Shown: in pieces, positions 11,217 to 23,922 of the stretch
How the letters are laid out: each line of letters starts with the position of its first letter
Position numbering within the stretch: the stretch's first letter is position 1
Assembly (NCBI GenBank): GCA_021014945.1
Contig: MU266512.1
Coordinates: 1 to 57,859, forward strand
From: Leucogyrophana mollusca
Lineage: Eukaryota > Basidiomycota > Agaricomycetes > Boletales
Reading direction: 5' to 3'
Length of the DNA stretch: 57,859 nt
The notes under the pieces: generated by a model
The model's input: the letters and a program-made list of their open reading frames with translations, nothing else
What the model was told of the DNA's origin: nothing
The model's database searches: none
Translations under genes and position numbers: made by a program

Positions 11217-14200
11217 ATGTGGCTGCCCACGGCACTCGCTTTTCTAGGGCTGTCGTTCCAGGAGCCATTAGGCTTCTCCCCACCTCCTGCCATCATGTCC
11301 CCATCTGACGACTTCGCTTTCAAACAAGGCCCAAATGTCTTCACTCCCAAGGACATGCTCGAGCTCGCTAGACCAGGCGCACCACTAGCAAACCCTGCTG
11401 GTGATCTCGCTTTGGTCCCAGTCAGCAAGTACTCCTTTGCTGATAAGAAGTAGGTGCCAATCGATCATCGCGATCTCTAACCTCAACGCACGCGATAGGA
11501 ACTACAAGTCCGTCTATGTAGCGCCTGTCGAAGCCGCCCTCCAGCCGCTTCAGATCCCACTCCCCGACGGAGGAGACGCATTCTGGCTGGACTCGCGCAC
11601 GATTGCCCACGTCGTGGAAACTGGAAAGGATGAAAATAAGAAGCAGGAGATCTACGCTCTCACCGTCAACTTCGATCAGAGTGCACTGGCTTCTGAAGCA
11701 CCAGTGCTGGTGGGCGCATTCCCTGTTACTACCGCTGCCGACTTCCGCTACTCTGCTGCCTCCGGATACCTCGTATTCTCTGCGTACGTCCACGCAGACG
11801 GGGACATAACGAAGGTCGACGCCCATGACAAGGCACACGAGGCTCGCGGAAACTCTGCTCTCGTTTATGAAGAAACCTACGAGAGACAGTGGGATACGTG
11901 GGTTGGCCCTAAACATAAAGCTTTGTTCACCGTTCGGCTGTACAAAGAGCAGTCGTCCTGGGTACTCGGCAAGGACTTTACCAATACTTTGAAAGGGACT
12001 GGCGTTGTAAGATTTACGTCGCCATTGATAGATAAAATCGTAAGCTAACTCGGGGAGTAGAGCTCACCTGTCGAACCTTTCGGCGGGACCGACGATTTCG
12101 ATATCTCGAACAGTCACATCGTATACACGGCCAAAGATCCCAAGCTCCCAAAAGCCTGGCACACCAAACAAAACGTGCGCTCGTCTTTTCGCCCGTGCGT
12201 TGCTGGTAGTTGACGCCTTGCTCTTCAGATCTACTACGTCGACTTCAAAGGTTCCAAAACTATTGAGCTGACGTCGGGCAAACAAGGCGCTACCCACGCT
12301 CCCGTTTTCAACGTCCAAGGAGACAAGGTCGCTTGGCTTGAGCTGGACAAAGATGGCGATGAATCAGACAGGTGGGTGTTGTCGCATGCAAGAATTGAAC
12401 ACGCGTCAATATCCCCCGCAGGTCCAAAATCGTCATCTACGACTTGACCAAGGACGTGCGTTATACCCTAACCCAGAACTGGGACAGGTCACCGGATGCC
12501 TTGAAGGCGAGTTCGGACATCGCAGACCCATACATACCTGCCACTAAACCTAACTATATAGTTCTCCGAGAGCGGCGACTTCCTGTACTTTACTGCCGGC
12601 GATCACGCGAGGGTCAAAGTATTCGCACTGCCCGTCCCCCCTACCCCATCCCAATCCACAACGAACCCCTCTCTCTCCGCGCCCTACACCACCCCCGTGG
12701 CGCTCACCGACTCCCGCACCGCCTCCGGACTCCAGGTCCTCCCAGGAAACCGCCTCCTCTTCGCCCTCTCCTCCCTCACCGCCCCCAACGACGCATTCAT
12801 CCTGCGCAACACCGACCGCGTCGAGGCGGACATCAAGCAACAGGCATCTAGCGTCTACCGCGGCGAGCCCGCGCAGATCACGAAGTTCACGTCGGATTCG
12901 CTGCAGGGCAAGACGTTGAACGAGGGCGAGGAGTTTTGGTTCAAGGGTTCTGGAGACCGGGACATGCAGGGGTGGCTGGTGAAGCCCCCTGGGTACTCGG
13001 CGAACGATCAGAAGAAGTGGCCGATTGTCATGCTGATTCATGGAGGCGCGTGGTTTTGGCTGGTGTAACCGCACACCCTTCTAATAAACCCCTTTCTAGG
13101 CCCCGAATCCGCTTGGGAAGACTCGTGGTCGACCCGATGGAACCCAAACAGTGAGGCAGACCGTCATTCCACCTTTGTCCCTGCCCACTAACTCTCGAAT
13201 ATAGTCTTCGCCAACCAAGGTTACTTCGTCGTCGCGATGAACCCCACAGGGTCGACAACATTCGGCCAGAGTACGTCGGCGTCTCCTCTCCTCCTCCCCG
13301 TTCCTATTGACAGTGTGGCGTCAGATTTGACCGACGGGATCAAAGGTGACTGGGGAGGAAAGCCGTTCGAGGATATGCGTAAAGGCTGGAAATACATCCT
13401 GGACAACTACCCCCAGGTATGTAGACAGTCCGAACTCCTTTCGTGATCCCAACTCAGTACTGGCTGGGCCTTTCGTTTACAAGCTCGATCCCGAAAGAGC
13501 TGTGGCCGCCGGTGCTAGCTGGGGTGGATATGCCATCAAGTACGCGTACATAGCCCGACCAATACTGTTTGCTGATAATCCGTTGTGCAGTTGGATCCAG
13601 GGTAACCCAGAGTTTGGCTTCAATTTTAAGGCGCTGTTTTGCCATGACGGTGTAAGCACCTCCTTCTCGTCTGCCACTACTCGAGTCTCAAGTATGCTCG
13701 GTTGTGACCTCAGTTGTTCGACGCTGCTGCGAACTCGCTCGCAACAGAGGAACTCTTCTTGTTCGTTTCTCTCCTTTCCAGCCCTGATTGCTGGCTGAGT
13801 ATTGTTGCAGCGTCAACGAAGAGTGGGGAGGAAGGCCATGGGAGCCCAAGGGTAGGGAGCTGGCTCTGAAGTGCGTTCCCTCTCCTCCACTTGCTGGTCC
13901 TTGTCGCTAACAAATTTGAGTGTTCAGGTACAGCCCATCGTACACGGTGCCCAAGTGGTCCACCCCGGAACTCATCGTACACGGTAGCAAGGACTACCGG
14001 TTGGCAGAGACAGAGGGCATCGCCGCCTTCCACGCCCTACAGCAGTACGTTTATTATCATCCACGTTGCGCAGAACAAAAACTGAGAGCTGGATGAATGG
14101 TAGACTGGGCGTACCGAGCCGATTGGTGATCTTCCCCGACGAAAACCATTGGGTGTTGAGCCACGGAAACAGGTAGGGGAGTGTAATGTATTCCTCGTGC

Positions 14201-14282
14201 CGGATGCTCACACATTTCTCGCAGCTTGAAGTGGCACTACGAGGTGTTCAGGTGGTTCGACAAGTATGTGGGAGATAAGTAG
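11217..14282 (+). CDS. Dipeptidyl-peptidase 5 (S9 prolyl oligopeptidase family)
   Basis: Serine exopeptidase releasing X-Ala-type dipeptides; fungal DPP5 is normally secreted. Sixteen exons close in phase: 11217-11449, 11499-12006, 12061-12174, 12229-12371, 12422-12506, 12562-13045, 13100-13150, 13205-13270, 13325-13416, 13484-13539, 13591-13651, 13714-13760, 13811-13870, 13928-14044, 14104-14172 and 14225-14282, giving 747 aa. A hydrophobic start (WLPTALAFLGLSF) may be a signal peptide, otherwise translation could begin at the ATG near 11295. The beta-propeller half is followed by the hydrolase half with VMLIHGG, nucleophile Ser in GASWGGYA, Asp in GSKDYR and His in DENHWV. Two introns use GC donors: 12507-12561 (AAG|GCGAGT) and 13046-13099 (GAG|GCGCGT). 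In both, only the GC site restores frame and conserved sequence. The 3' half is cut into many very small exons. Confidence 0.93.
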
Positions 14283-14516
14283 TATGTAGGAATTATCTAT
14301 GATGTACTCCATACTTGGAGATGTAACAACAATGAAAAGGGGCCATGCGAACGCGCTCGATGTATACCTTGAGACCTTGGACGCGAACATATACAACACA
14401 TCGAGGGGAGAAAGAGAAGAAAAGAAAACACCCATACAAAGCAAATAATCATAATGAGTAGCTCGGCCTAACTTACGTAGACAGGGGGAATGTTCGAAAG
14501 AACTCAGTGGCAGTAA

Positions 14517-15940
14517 TCATCGCGTGGTTTTCTGTCGCCTGGCAGGAGCAGCCGCGACTTTCCGTTTCCTGATTCGCGTAGCAGCAGCGCTTGTGGTCGA
14601 AGGGGCGATGGCCGGCTTTGAAACGCGCTGTATGCCATATACCTCTTTGCGGTTGTCCTGAGATAAAGGTCAGAGCGAAGCGCTGGATAAGGTGATACCG
14701 TGAAGCGAACCTCGGCACCCATCATGAGTTCGTCGTCGTCATCATCATCCGAGGCGACCTGCTCATCTTCGGAAGCTTCACTCGTCAGGGGGTCCTCCTC
14801 CTCCGTTTCGCTATCGGCAGGGCGACGTCGTTTATTCCCTACAGCTTTCCGACTTTTCCGATTGACCGCAGACGCAGACGCAGATCCCGACGCAGAAGTA
14901 GATGTAGATCCTGGGGCGGACGTCGGTCCCGAAGCAGACGCAGATGGCTCGTACACATCCCCTTCAATGCTCTCCTCCTTGACGGGTATCTGTATGACGG
15001 CTTGAACACGGCGTATGAATACCGGTCCGTCACCTGGTTTGTGTGATGGGGGCCGTGGAGCAGTTTTCTGCCGCTCGGATGCGGGGGTTGGGAGTTGCGC
15101 AGGTGGTCTGTATGGTGCTTCGGAGGTTGGTTTGGGCTTGGGCTTAGTTTTCGCTGAGGACGACGGTTTAGTGGTGCCTTCGATATCGGATTGATATGCT
15201 GGCAGACGATTGGACGTTGTCGAGGCGGAGGGAAGATTGGGACGCCTGAGCCGGGGAGTGAAGGGTGTTGCGGAGGTTCCCGTGGACTGCTTCTGCGTCA
15301 GCGAATGTGCGCTTTAGGGGACGATAGAATTACGCACGGAGAGCTGCTCAGCGACGAGTTCATCGATTCTTTGAGACAATTTGCACCGCTCTTGTTCGAC
15401 ACGGAGGAACTGCTCTTTCCAACTAAGTGCCTCTTGTCTTGAAGTGTCTTCCAGTCGAAGACATTGCTCCTTCCACTGCGACGCTTCCTGTCGGAGTTGG
15501 TTTATAGTCTCGACGTGATGGTTTATCTGGTGTGTTCGGGTGAGAAGGGATCAGAAAGAAGCCAGCATTGATCCATACTGTCAGCTCCGCCTGTTCTACC
15601 TAAAGACACGATGGGTCAAGGCTCCACTCAAAGGGACAAGGTACGCACCGCCACCTTCCACTCAGCAGCCTCATGCTTCCAAGCACGATCTTCGTTGCGC
15701 TGGGCGTGAAGAGCCTTGACTGCATCATCGCGTTCCCGTCGAGCCTCACGCGCCTCGGCTGTGGCCTGTGCTACGTCTGCACGCGCTTGGTTTTGTATGG
15801 TCGCAAACTATGACAAAGAATGTAAATGTAAATCTGATATCATAAGGACAAGAGACACGTACTGCGATGTTTGCTTGTTCATTGAGAGCCGCAAGTGCGT
15901 TTGTTAGTATTACCGAAGGACTCGAGTTTGTTGCGGGCAT
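14517..15940 (-). CDS. Coiled-coil, acidic, probably nuclear protein of unknown function
   Basis: Not a family I can name. Exons 15940-15863, 15807-15649, 15599-15579, 15526-15338, 15292-14711 and 14657-14517 give 389 aa; every intron is phase 0 and one exon is only 21 nt (VEQAELT). Residues about 30-150 form a long coiled coil rich in Trp-Lys heptads (AAEWKVA, ASQWKEQ, LSWKEQF). A Pro/Lys-rich linker follows, then a folded-looking motif PVFIRRVQAVIQIPV. Next come a Ser/Ala repeat, a basic cluster NRKSRKAVGNKRRR (nuclear-signal-like) and an acidic run DDDDDDE. The basic C-terminus carries RIRKRKV. Such a layout suits a chromatin- or spindle-associated scaffold, but that is inference only. Confidence 0.75.
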
Positions 15941-17572
15941 CGTGAATCGTCGTCAAGTCGCGTCTCGGCAATACCCGACGCGGTTGGTCTTCCTTACCGT
16001 AATAACTAATATGACCCCGTCAGCTCAAACCGCGTCCAAAGCTTTGCAGTCTCAAGGATCACGGCGACCAGCTTCTTGTCTCACTCTTTGCAAGCATCCA
16101 CACGTACAGAATTGTGTCACCACGGCTACATATGACAAGAGGTGGAGCGATGGAACGAGATCGTATGTTTCCTCTACGAAATTTGGGCCGTCCGTTCGAG
16201 TCAGCTGGAGCACCCCTCGCTTCTCTAGATTGTAAACCAGTCCACTATAAGTCTATCCAATGACCTGGACAGGAAACCATTCGTCATACGCGGTCGGCCT
16301 GAGGTTCTCCGGTTATGCGTTTCTTCATTTTGTTAACCTGGGGTACACGCCGGCGTCACTGGTTGTCGGATTCCTCTGTGGTTCCTGAAAGCGCATTAAT
16401 GGGTTGGCCTCCTCTTGATCTCAAGTGCGTCACAACTTTTCGAAACCGATTGTCAGTTTACCGCGCCATACCGAAGGTCCGAACCCACCCCGACACTCAA
16501 ATCCACTCTAGTGCTGCACATCGTATAGAATCTCCTTCCCGTGTAAAGTCCTGGAATCCAAGCCGAACGGTACCCTAAAATGTGTTTGTATTCTCCTTCA
16601 TCACGATCATTCTACCCATCTTACCCTATGCAGAAGATGGTCGACAAGGCTGCCACCTCGGTTTAGCCACGATCGCCAGCCCTGCCAATGCATGTGTCTT
16701 TCCAGCATGCAAGTCGGATGGCTAGAAGATGGAGCTCCACTTGATGACCTACTGCGGCGACAACGACACCGCCAAACCGCACATACATCAGGGACACCTC
16801 CCAAAACCACGTGTGCTGGTCCAGCATATCAATGTATACCTCGACTGATAGCACAAAATATCGATGTTCCCTTTCACCAGCATTCGTGCCAAGGGGAGCG
16901 CATGTCACCTTGTGTAATCAGTAACTAGGCTACTCGTCACGACACCCTCCATCAATGTCGAAAGCTCCAAGTATGAGAGACCGGAGCCTCCAGTCTGACT
17001 GAGCATCTGGCATCACATTGACGTACAACCCAACCCCAGAATTCCTTTGAACAGTCGAATTTTCACTTTCGCCAGTGTTACTCTCGATATCTCGCACAAT
17101 TTCCAACCCACGTGAAGTCGCCAAAGACGCCATGAAGCGTGATAATGCTACAACGGATAAGGACCAGACCTTCGAAAACCCATACCAAACCGTGAATCAT
17201 CCCGTTACCACCGATCATGGCTTCCACGAGGACTTACTGTGGAACCCCCCTCAGACAAGTGTTTAAATCATGCTACCATTTGTTTGGCCAGTTTGGAATG
17301 GGCCCCTTGTTAATAGCTCATGTAGAACATACCCACCGACATCAGCATTCCCATCATAAACACGAGAACGCCGAGGAAGAAGAAAGATCAACAAGATGGC
17401 GCCTTTGCAGCAAGGCGTCTTAGGTCACGAAGAGGCGGGAAATCGGATGTCGAAGGCAGGGTGCTGTTCAAGAACTCCGTTCACCCCGGCGATAGCCTAC
17501 AAGCGAATGCTAGTCGTAGTTCAGTGCGATAAATAACCAATGAGTGTGCTCGAGACCTATGTGATACAGTAA
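15941..17572. other. Long spacer without a recognisable gene
   Basis: No family could be recognised. On the minus strand, frames at 17133-16930 and 16908-16663 are open for 67 and 81 codons. The first starts with ATG in reasonable context (MASLATSRGLEIVRDI), so a short unknown spliced gene is possible. I found no convincing splice sites joining them. The right end is the 3' flank of ERV46. Confidence 0.4.
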
Positions 17573-19284
17573 TTACATCAGTTTCGCGCTCCCATTCATA
17601 CCGCTCCCCTTCTTCAATTTCCGTCCTGTGGCGAACAGGATGCTGTCCATCAGCGCTGCAACAGTCAGCACCCCTCCCACGATAGCACATGTTCTGTGAT
17701 GGGCGGAGATTCAGATCCATGTGGAGAGAAGCGGAGCAAGACTTACGAAGTGAGGAAATGCGCGAATGATTGCCTTGTCTCCGCATGCACAACCAGTATC
17801 GGCGAAATATCAAAGTTGAAGAATGCCCCTAGGACATGGTTAGTGCTGACATCAGCGTAGCATGAGCGTGGAAGTGGTTACCTGGTGCGCCAGGAGCACC
17901 ATGCTGAGCCAAAACGCCGTGGTCTTGCTCATTACCTTTGGTAAGATCGCGCTCAAAGAAAGTCGTGCTGTACTGGTGAGTGTTGGTCTGGAGTTTTGAA
18001 CATTAGCAAAGCGCGATTGGCCCCAATACTCTAAACAGGACTTACAACTCTCCCTTCGAGGGTCCGGAACTGAGTCGATACGACCTTGAGGAAGTATTGG
18101 AACATATATTCCGCTTTCTTGGTCTGAAAAATGAAGATGGTGAGCAAGGTGTCCTACAAACAGACCTTCACAATAACCTACCCTAGCTTCATGGTTGTCG
18201 AGGGGATTCCCTTCGATACCCATCCGTTCCTTCATCTCCCTCCCGATCTTCGCCTTGTTCGGATTGTACTCGTCATCAGCCATGAACGTGAACTCGTGGA
18301 TGGTGTGGCTAAAATCGTGCTTGTTCCCATCATTTTTCAAGTATGGCACCAAGTCGTAGAAGTTCCTCGAGTTGGTCTGGTAGGAGCGTCCGGGGGAGAT
18401 ATTGATGTTGCCAACAACCTTGTTGACGCGAAGACGACCAGAGATATTGCATCCCTCATCGGCTTGGTCCTTGATCTGCTCCGACCACCCTTCTTGCACG
18501 CACTGTGAACGAGCAAGCGGGTCAGCAATCCAAGCGTACCTATTTAACCAATGACAAACCTGTTCGATCGAATCGGGGTTCGAGAAGCTCCATCCCTTGT
18601 TAACGTACGCCTGTCGGACCTCCTCACAGGAGTTGCAGCAGCCACCCTCTGGCTCCTGGCCCCCATAACAAGATCCACAATAGCCCTTTGACCGCTGTTC
18701 CGCGAGCTTGTCGATCTCGTTCCGCAGGTCGCCCACACGTAGTCCTTGGACCTGTTCACCTTTCTGGTCAAGTCGTTTCTTAAGCATGTTGTGCGAGATG
18801 TCTCGTTGCTGCTCGCCGGAGATGTCCATGATGTCCAAACTTAGGACTGCGAGGGGTGGGTTTTAGCATGGAGGATGCGGGGAAACTAAGAGACCCGGCT
18901 TACGGTAGCAAGGCACTCTGGGGAAGGTGATATTCAGCCTCACGCTTAGCTTTTGCCCTCTACTCCGGTCCACGACAATGGAGGTGTCGACGTTCACTCG
19001 TCGATAATCGAAGAACTCCATCGTCGTGAACGCAAGGATGATAGCAAAGGAGATGAGAGTCACTGCATCACGTAACTTCAGCTCCAGTCCACCATCGCAG
19101 CAAACAACTACTCACATAGTGCGCCTGTGCGCGTTTTGACTTTGACATCTTCCGTAGTCTAACGTGACCCATAGTACATACGTGGTCAATGCTGGTTCGG
19201 TGTCGTGTCGACAAATTGCTGTCCCAGACTTACTTTACCAAAGGCGTCGATGCCTTTAAGGCCTGCTAGAAAACCCTTTGCCAT
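17573..19284 (-). CDS. ERV46: COPII cargo receptor Erv46 (ERGIC3 family)
   Basis: ER-Golgi membrane protein that works with Erv41 as a retrograde cargo receptor. Nine exons (19284-19234, 19158-19116, 19062-18904, 18846-18560, 18502-18182, 18123-18046, 17987-17882, 17828-17747, 17693-17573) close in phase to 415 aa. The order is typical: cytosolic start GLKGIDAFGK, first membrane helix LISFAIILAF, NITFPRVPCY and LDIMDISGEQQRD. The luminal Cys cluster GYCGSCYGG and GGCCNSC follows, then GCNISGRLRVNKVVGN, KKAEYMFQYFLKVV, FFERDL and the hallmark GAFFNFDISPILVVH. The second helix (AIVGGVLTVAALMDSILF) precedes a short cytosolic tail ending SAKLM. The first intron-rich 5' part was fixed by phase. 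It is co-oriented with VPS45, 261 bp downstream of that gene's stop. Confidence 0.95.
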
Positions 19285-19545
19285 CTAGCACCAGTCCTAG
19301 GCAGGGGCGAGAAAGAAAACAAAAGGGAAAAGGCGGCTCAGCTCAAGTGAAGTCGATGTATGGGAAGAATGGCTTTTTGCTGGCGGTCCGAGTACACGTG
19401 ACGCCATATGCCAACGTGTCACTTGGCGGCAGCGCCTCCGAATAATCGCCCATCCCGACCTTTCTCCTGCCCTACTTACGAAGACGAAGATATAAACACT
19501 GTTCCAAGTATACGGTATCTATAACACTCAGGCCAGGGGGAAAGT

Positions 19546-22010
19546 CTATTGCAGGTTGATCCTATCAACGCCCTGCTTCACCTTTCCTAGCAGGTTTCGC
19601 ACACCGTCCCGAATCCCATCCGCCTGCACCCCAGCCACCTGGTCTGAACTCCGTCTATATACACCACTCCCAGCAGGGCCCCCAAGGCTCACGTTGACTC
19701 CGCCGAGGTTGAGATTCAGCGCCGGTGCCGTCGAGGCTGACTCTGGCGGGGGCTCGTACACAGATGCGGGGAAGTTCTCGGCTGCTGCACGAACCATCTC
19801 GACGTAGCTGGCGGGGGGTTAGTGACATGTCTCCATTTACTCGTAGATGAAGGGGTTAATGTACCTTGATGAATTGTGGACGCATGTTCCGCCTAGGAGA
19901 AGCCTTGTTCCTGTTGACGCGCTACCAGCTTCTTGGTTGAGCAGAGTCACGGTCCTGGCTTCTTCATACGTCGTGCCACCAATCATAAATATGATGATGT
20001 CCTGTGGCCTACGCATAGTTGAGGCCTTGCTGTTGTGGACATGAAGTGCGAAACGTACCGTTGAAGACCTGCGTTGATACCCGCTCCGTCCAGGAAAGGG
20101 TAGCTAGTGTCCTTCAGTCGTCCTTTGAAGAGGTTCTCGAGCGTCTCCGACAAGTGTGGTGTGTGCTGCGTGTATACATTTTCGACACCCTACAAATACT
20201 CGTGAATCTCACAGAAAATCCGTCCAGCCTTGGAGCAGTACCTTCAGTCCCTTCAGAGCAGATCGTCCTTTGGCAAGGAGAGACTCAGTCGAAAACAGGT
20301 CGTCCTGCCGCTGGTCTGTGCCTGCTACGTTCAAGAATACGTAAACAAGCTATGCGAAGACAACCCAGTCAGTATGCAGTCAACGGGCAGTGTAAACCAC
20401 ACGAACTCGTGCATCCTCCCGTGACACCCCATTGGATAATAAGAGGTTGATGAGCGAAGCTATGTTGCTCGTCTGAGTCTTCTGATAGCGAAGTGCATAC
20501 AAGATGACAACGCGAAGTTTGTTCCACGCTGGTACGGCGGGGTTTGAAACGATACCCTGCACGGTCTGTGCCAGGTCGTCAGTGGACGCCCACACTGGGG
20601 TCGACGCGGACGTACTCTATAATCCGCACCTGAGCTGGTAGCCAGCCCCTGCTCCACCTCACCTACGTCAAGCAACTTGTCGCGTTCAACGAGCCTGCTC
20701 AGCTCCCCAACCAAAGCAACGTGCTTGCTAACATTCCCACCAAGCTTCCTGAATTCGGGATATTCCTCGACGAAACGTTTCATGTCCGTTATTGAGTTTA
20801 TAGAGGACGGTGATTGGGCGAGGGAACGAGATTGATAAGATTGGACGTAATTCTTGAGTGAGGTGCCTAGGTCACCGAATGTAGCAAGGTAATGTGCTTG
20901 GAAGAAAGGGTCAGTGGCCGTGGTGAGCGTTACTTCCTGCAGGCCACGTATTAGGATTTCCTCGGCGAAGACGTCATAAGACTCACCGAGAGCTCCTCTC
21001 GGATGTCAGGAACTAAACTAAGGTTTACGCGACCATTCTGTATCCCTAGTAGCTCGTGAACCATGGCTTGATAAGTCCACTGCGAGAGAAGAGGGGTGAC
21101 AGGGTCGTTCCTCCGGTCGAGAATCAAAAGTAGGGGCGACACCTGCGTGAGCCGAAAATCGAATAGGGTTGATTCTGCTTGCATACGATGCTTCACCAAT
21201 TATAAGTGAGGTAATGGGTGTGTTCATGGCAGTGACGACGCACCTGAATCTCGTTGGCTAGTTTCTTGGCCATGCCGCTCATCCTCTCGTAGCGGATCAC
21301 AGGCTTCTTCTTCAAGCTCAGAAGCACCGCTATGATACCTTGTACTGAACGCTCCAACGCGCTGGCATCCCATGAATTTGGAGACGAGCCGTACAATGGC
21401 TTTACGGCTGTCGGCGTGTGATTCAGTGAAAATAACGACGGGAGAAGGGGTGCGTAGTCTGCAAAGTATTCCTAATGCTAAACATCAGCCAACCGCAGCG
21501 AGATGACAAGGAATGCCGGATCACCTGGATCTCCTTAACCACCTCGAATTCATCCACCTCCGCCAGTCGTTCAATGGCAGTTTTACTAAGAATATTGCTA
21601 AAGTCTATGACAGGAAGCGATGTGAGCACTGGCTTCGGAACGAGATTTACCCCAACGATTCACGCACTGACACAGATAGTATTCTCCATACATCGGTTCT
21701 CTAAGTTCTGTTGATAGTGCTTCGAGGCTGTCCTCGTTTGGCTGGAGAAAGCATACACATTTCATGTGCGGCATCCGATCCCTCTTCTTGTTGTCTATCC
21801 GATCGGTCAGGTACACCTGATGCGATAGCAGCGTGGACTGCGTAGAAGCTAAGGAAACGATGGGGGTCTGGAAAGGTCGCGGTCAGGTCGTTAAAGGGTA
21901 AATTGAACGAGTCCTCGTACCGTGTGTGTGTCGAGCAACAATACCTTCATCGCAGAAGGTGTCGACACGAGTTTCGTGATGTACGTCTCCACTGCCTTGA
22001 CCACGTCCAT
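19546..22010 (-). CDS. VPS45: Sec1/Munc18 protein Vps45
   Basis: SM protein that controls SNARE assembly (Tlg2/Pep12 type) in traffic to endosome and vacuole. Eleven exons (22010-21921, 21867-21672, 21604-21525, 21471-21244, 21190-20987, 20936-20616, 20565-20407, 20349-20242, 20189-20059, 20008-19865, 19807-19546) close in phase to 640 aa. Signatures include [55 protein letters not shown], the SM core [35 protein letters not shown] and [14 protein letters not shown]. The C-terminal 75 residues are Pro/Gly-rich and variable, ending DRINLQ. The ATG at 22010 gives the expected short N-terminus ([11 protein letters not shown]). Confidence 0.95.
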
Positions 22011-23569
22011 GGTGTGACCTGAGCGGTATCGTCAAGTCTCGTGTTTGCCTGTCACCCGCGGGGTTGTGCCAAGGTCAGTGTGCTGAGCTCGTCCGCTTTC
22101 TGAAAACAGAAACAGCAGCTTCAGCCTCAGTCAAAAATCTGTACCACTGCTTTCCAAGTTGTTGCTGTTCTGTGTTCGGCAACTTCGTGGTGGTGGCTCA
22201 GTATGGCCGGTCGCCGGCCGGCAATCGGGACCGGTGACTTAAATGGCCACAACCAAGCCACAACGCCGAAATTACTTTCTGCAACTCAAACCCTATGTTC
22301 GATCGATCTACGAATACAAAAGAACGTCACAGACAAGCTTAGCTTCAGAGCTGTCGCAAGAGCCCCTCGACAAGGACGGAGCCGGGGCAGGGTTACCCAT
22401 CACATGGAAAAAAGAGCAGTCTGGTGACCCTTCAGCCTCCACCGCTCACCTGTTGCTTCAGACCTTCAACGAGACATGGGATCGCTGCACGCGTTCAGGG
22501 CTAACTATGGGATCCGACCTTGGGAATTTCCTGTAGGCTTGCGTTAGATGGTACTGAGGCTCAAGACGCCCTTTGTGCCGCCTGGAAATCTCACGAGAGC
22601 CTGATTTGACCTCAGACTTCATTAATTTCTTGCACGGACCTATCACAATCAATGCGTTCGACATTAAGCTTGACAGTTCGACGCGACGTTTGGGATAATC
22701 TGGCTTTTAGGGTCACACCGCTCTGAAAGCACATGATAGGACGTTCCATTTTTCACCTTGCAAGCGAATACCTCCCTTGGTCATATCACGTAACGTGTCA
22801 AACTTTCCCTCGTCCTCCCAAATTTCAACTTTCGACTAACTCTCTACTTCCCCTTTGCCGCATCGTCCTCGACGCCTACCCGCGCGGCTTAAGATGAGGC
22901 TGTGGGCAGTTTCTCCGCAAAATACCACCCGGGACATCGATGTATCAGAGATCTGGGCCACCAGACAGCAAGAATGCATGTATCACTCCAATCAATTCGA
23001 AGTTGACTCTCCTTTGCGTCGTCGATCGGTTTATCTTTTGGCTATCTCGTCCCGATATGGAGGTCACCCCGAAGCCCAGCCGGTCATATACATAGTGCTT
23101 GAACTTCGAGGAGCAATGGGGATGCCGTTCTTCTCGATTGCGTTATAGTTGGAGGACTATCAAGTGATCTTATCCCTCGTAAATTGTGTCCCCATGACCC
23201 GAAGCCAAGTAAAAATATGACGAGGATTGGTTGTCGACGACAGCTTGAGCACGTTGAGGTCCAGTTGAGGTACTTCACCGTCGCGGAGCGGTAAATGCCG
23301 ATGATGTCTTCATTCCTTGCTCCGCTGCATGAACCCCTGGTAAACCCGATCTACAAATTGACAAAAATCGGCAGGGTCAATTGCAGGCATATCACCATGA
23401 TCATTTGCTGAAGCGCTGGAGTTGTCATCTTGTTTTCCGAGCCTTACATTTTGACGTGGAGTTCTTCGGGATATAGATTTATTCAGGCTGCATGTCCGTC
23501 CCTCGCTGGCTCTCAAGGCTATATAATCAAGGCCCATCGCATGAATGGCGACCCCACCCCACGAAAATA
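22011..23569. other. Spacer with open but unidentified reading frames
   Basis: On the plus strand, 22243-22536 encodes 97 codons (MATTKPQRRNYFLQLKPY...) and 22891-23148 encodes about 85 codons from MRLWAVSPQNT; neither resembles a known family. On the minus strand, 23582-23310 is open and ends FMQRSKE. Any of these could be exons of small unknown genes. None is supported well enough to call. Confidence 0.35.
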
Positions 23570-23922
23570 ATGGACTCTTCATCTCCCTCTTCTTTTTTCT
23601 ACTCTGAACTACGGCGAGCGCTCTCCGAGCAGTCTTTTGGCATCGTTCGCTTCGATGTCACTAGACCATCAACGCCACATGAGGCCGTAGCATCCGTCAC
23701 CCTCCTGGAGGGGAACGTCATAAGAGTGTCCTTGACCACTCGCGGCTACCATGTACGTGTCTCGGTCAATTATGTCTGAGGCCACCGCGACTGAATTTAT
23801 CGATGCAGTTAGACAATGGTCAAATATTCGAGTCTATCGAAGGACTACTACAAGCCGTCAGCGCAATGTATGATAGAAAGAGACGCGACGCGCTGTTCTC
23901 CAAGCTTGAAAGCTTGCGATAA
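23570..23922 (+). CDS. Small GSKIP-domain protein
   Basis: A two-exon gene (23570-23752, 23809-23922) encodes 98 aa. The C-terminal half matches the GSKIP domain (found in GSK3-beta interaction protein and near the N-terminus of CLU proteins): a strand pair with VIRVSLTTRGYH, then LDNGQIFESIEGLLQAVSAMY and the terminal helix DALFSKLESL. The intron (GTACGT..GATGCAG) is in phase 0 and lies between two conserved strands. The N-terminus (MDSSSPSSFFYSELRRAL) is the usual short leader. In animals GSKIP binds GSK3 and PKA; whether the fungal protein does so is unknown. Confidence 0.75.

Noticed and set aside
11422..11916. 164-codon frame on the minus strand
   Set aside because: Lies wholly opposite a conserved DPP5 exon; antisense shadow.
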